64,000 nt of DNA, from positions 4,641,795 through 4,705,794 of the forward strand of contig CAJINV010000006.1 of the NCBI GenBank assembly GCA_905178155.1, written 5' to 3'. The translations under genes were made by a program, and so were the position numbers. This document shows, one piece after another, positions 63,301 through 64,000 of this stretch (positions are counted from its first letter, which is position 1; each line of letters opens with the position of its first letter). Under the pieces are notes generated by a model, which had not been told where the DNA came from, did no database searches, and saw only the letters and a program-made list of their open reading frames with translations. The stretch is from Amoebophrya sp. A120. Lineage: Eukaryota > Sar > Dinophyceae > Syndiniales > Amoebophryaceae.

Positions 63301-64000
63301 CTTTCTCTCCATGCCGATCGCGATCGTCGGCACCAGCTTTTCGAAAACGTGGTTTGAACAGGACATTATCATAGTGGTCGAAAAAGTCCGGTCCAGAATG
63401 CGGCAGCAGGGGTACACGACGGACGATTTGCGGGAAGTCTTCAACGAACTAGACGAGGATGGATCCGGTTCGATTGAGTTCAACGAATTCAAACGGATGC
63501 TGGAGGCGTTTCACTTTTTTGGGTCTTTGGCCACTTGTCGGAAGCTATTCAACCACTTCGACTGCAACGGAACCGGGTCGATTTCGTACCAGGAGTTTGT
63601 TTGCGGAATTTTCCCCGAGATCATAGACGTAGATGAATTGCTGGAGTATGATGAGGAGTTGGAACATATCAGAGGAAAAAGTGGTAACGTAAACGGAATT
63701 TGTGATGTAGAAAATGCATCACAAAACGTGCCCAAGTTTGTCATGCGTAGCATGCATACTAGGCAAAATCTGTCATGCATATTTGCAATCTATGGAAACC
63801 GTTAATGTTACCGCTTTTTTGTTTGATAGAACAGATGGAGAACGCGAAAAACTCTTCGGGGTCGGCGACGGCAAGTCTTTTTTCCGGAGAAGAGGAAGAG
63901 GATTGTTCCGACGATTCCGATTTCGACAGCAATGATGAAGACGAGGAGGGTGACAAATCTGGAGGTTCTTCCGACAGCGCGTCATTACCCTCTAGCAGCA
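60331..64000 (+). CDS. Kv-like six-helix cation channel with C-terminal EF hands (3' end outside window)
   Basis: Exons 60331-60366, 60634-61013, 61177-61255, 61369-61740, 61835-61948, 62105-62192, 62460-62549, 62733-62947, 63062-63666 and 63834 onward; at least 715 residues. The N-terminal region has repeated Arg/Ser motifs (RRQSRPSLDRKQSRASVDRR). Membrane helices: S1 VSYIIVILIGLSFAMSA, S2 YARFFIVLLFTLEACLRFAI, S3 NVADIISVLPYW, S4 region FWLLKLTRYFSGWFLLSRAL with only a few spaced Arg/Lys, S5 VPVFFLMIVVMCGSSLLLLF, S6 WSVIMMFLGVIFLSMPIAIV. The ELCPELSDCVTIDSLFKAIH pore helix leads to SIQITEVYGKD where potassium channels have TVGYGD. Two EF hands follow (DEDGSGSIEFNEF and DCNGTGSISYQEF), so calcium probably gates it. 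An acidic tail runs to the window end. The exon between S1 and its upstream flank (intron 61741-61834) is the least certain part. Confidence 0.88.
60367..60628. mobile_element. Introner IE-B
   Basis: 262 bp, TSD AGCCC. Starts TATCAAATGTAAAAATGTC and ends ACATTTTTACATTTGATA. Splits the 12-codon first exon (MSDSFPSNPSQP) from the rest. Confidence 0.93.
61014..61176 (+). other. GT-AG intron
   Basis: 163 bp, GTACTGAAAC...CTCTCAG, phase 2. Splicing gives GGGQARTLGRAQTLAL. Confidence 0.75.
61256..61363. mobile_element. Introner IE-I
   Basis: 108 bp, TSD CGAGC/CCAGC. Starts TATCCAGGAAAAAAAAACC. Removal gives SMADTSGDNSPTVE. Confidence 0.88.
61741..61834 (+). other. Probable GT-AG intron
   Basis: 94 bp, GTACTTATG...TGCCGAG, phase 0. 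An AG at 61785-61786 is an alternative that would add 16 residues. Confidence 0.55.
61949..62099. mobile_element. Introner IE-D
   Basis: 151 bp, TSD ACAAC. Removal gives AAEQQYHNGGTTIDF, between S1 and S2. Confidence 0.92.
62193..62454. mobile_element. Introner IE-B
   Basis: 262 bp, TSD CACTC. Removal gives VLLFTLEACLRFA within S2. Confidence 0.93.
62550..62727. mobile_element. Introner IE-D
   Basis: 178 bp, TSD TTTGC. Removal gives IISVLPYWCNNVC at the S3 LPY motif. Confidence 0.93.
62948..63056. mobile_element. Introner IE-I
   Basis: 109 bp, TSD TGTTG/TGCTG. Starts TATCCAGGAAAAAATACAC. Removal gives CGSSLLLLFEKAHA at the end of S5. Confidence 0.88.
63667..63828. mobile_element. Introner IE-F (divergent)
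   Basis: 162 bp, TSD GAACA. Inverted parts GTGGTAACGTAAACG / CGTTAATGTTACCGC. Removal gives YDEELEQMENAKN. Confidence 0.9.

Noticed and set aside
2216-63828. Reading the repeated GCATGACAAA motifs as a CRISPR array
   Set aside because: Spacing is irregular, both orientations occur, and the motifs sit inside spliced inverted-repeat elements of a eukaryote.
1-64000. tRNA, rRNA and spliced-leader RNA genes
   Set aside because: Scanned for T-loop GGTTCGA contexts and the dinoflagellate spliced-leader core; candidate hits lacked paired arms or lay within introners.

Overview
The window reads as nuclear DNA of a syndinian dinoflagellate, most like the parasite Amoebophrya. All 16 gene models lie on the + strand. 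The genes are short on ordinary GT-AG introns but are cut by dozens of short inverted-repeat elements that behave as introns. The proteins are eukaryotic: a Kv-like channel with EF hands, a SANBR-like BTB protein, a DTW-domain tRNA modification enzyme, TPR/Sel1 repeats and Shewanella-like phosphatases. The organism call is inference; I have no rRNA or marker gene here.

The main result is a mobile-intron system. I count 64 introner elements (here IE) of 106 to about 323 bp. I sort them by termini into families IE-A to IE-J plus two unassigned copies. Each begins with TA (usually TAT), ends with TA (usually ATA), has terminal inverted repeats, and is flanked by a 5-bp target-site duplication (TSD). 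The TSD is identical in 46 copies and has one or two mismatches in 18. Removing one element plus one TSD copy restores the reading frame. I tested this as arithmetic: spliced lengths are whole codons for eight complete multi-exon genes (279, 184, 913, 247, 1775, 722, 1066 and 532 residues). A duplicated exon of the DTW gene gives an empty and a filled site side by side, showing that the TSD is 5 bp and that the element moved.

Layout: 1-512 end of an acidic protein; 2076-3737 unknown gene; 4574-12866 TPR/Sel1 protein (one gene or two); 13893-17514 four small genes, one clearly secreted; 17585-19759 intergenic with a diverged copy of the 5' region of the next gene; 19760-25211 phosphatase SLP-1 with 11 introns, all IEs; 26496-27873 DEDDy exonuclease with an in-frame coding-like tail after its stop; 29048-30571 phosphatase SLP-2 with no intron; 30572-33714 GC-rich island with a five-copy motif; 33715-40039 1775-residue low-complexity protein; 41190-44911 phosphatase SLP-3 with mixed introns; 44912-48169 second GC-rich island; 48170-53415 SANBR-like protein; 54157-56040 DTW protein; 56041-60330 rearranged segment with a duplicated DTW exon, three copies of the channel gene's start and a 1176-bp tandem repeat holding candidate structured RNAs; 60331-64000 channel, running off the window.

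The genes do not form an obvious pathway. Three SLP phosphatases within 25 kb are a dispersed local family. I saw no tRNA, rRNA, CRISPR array, transposase or reverse transcriptase, so the IEs are non-autonomous within this window.
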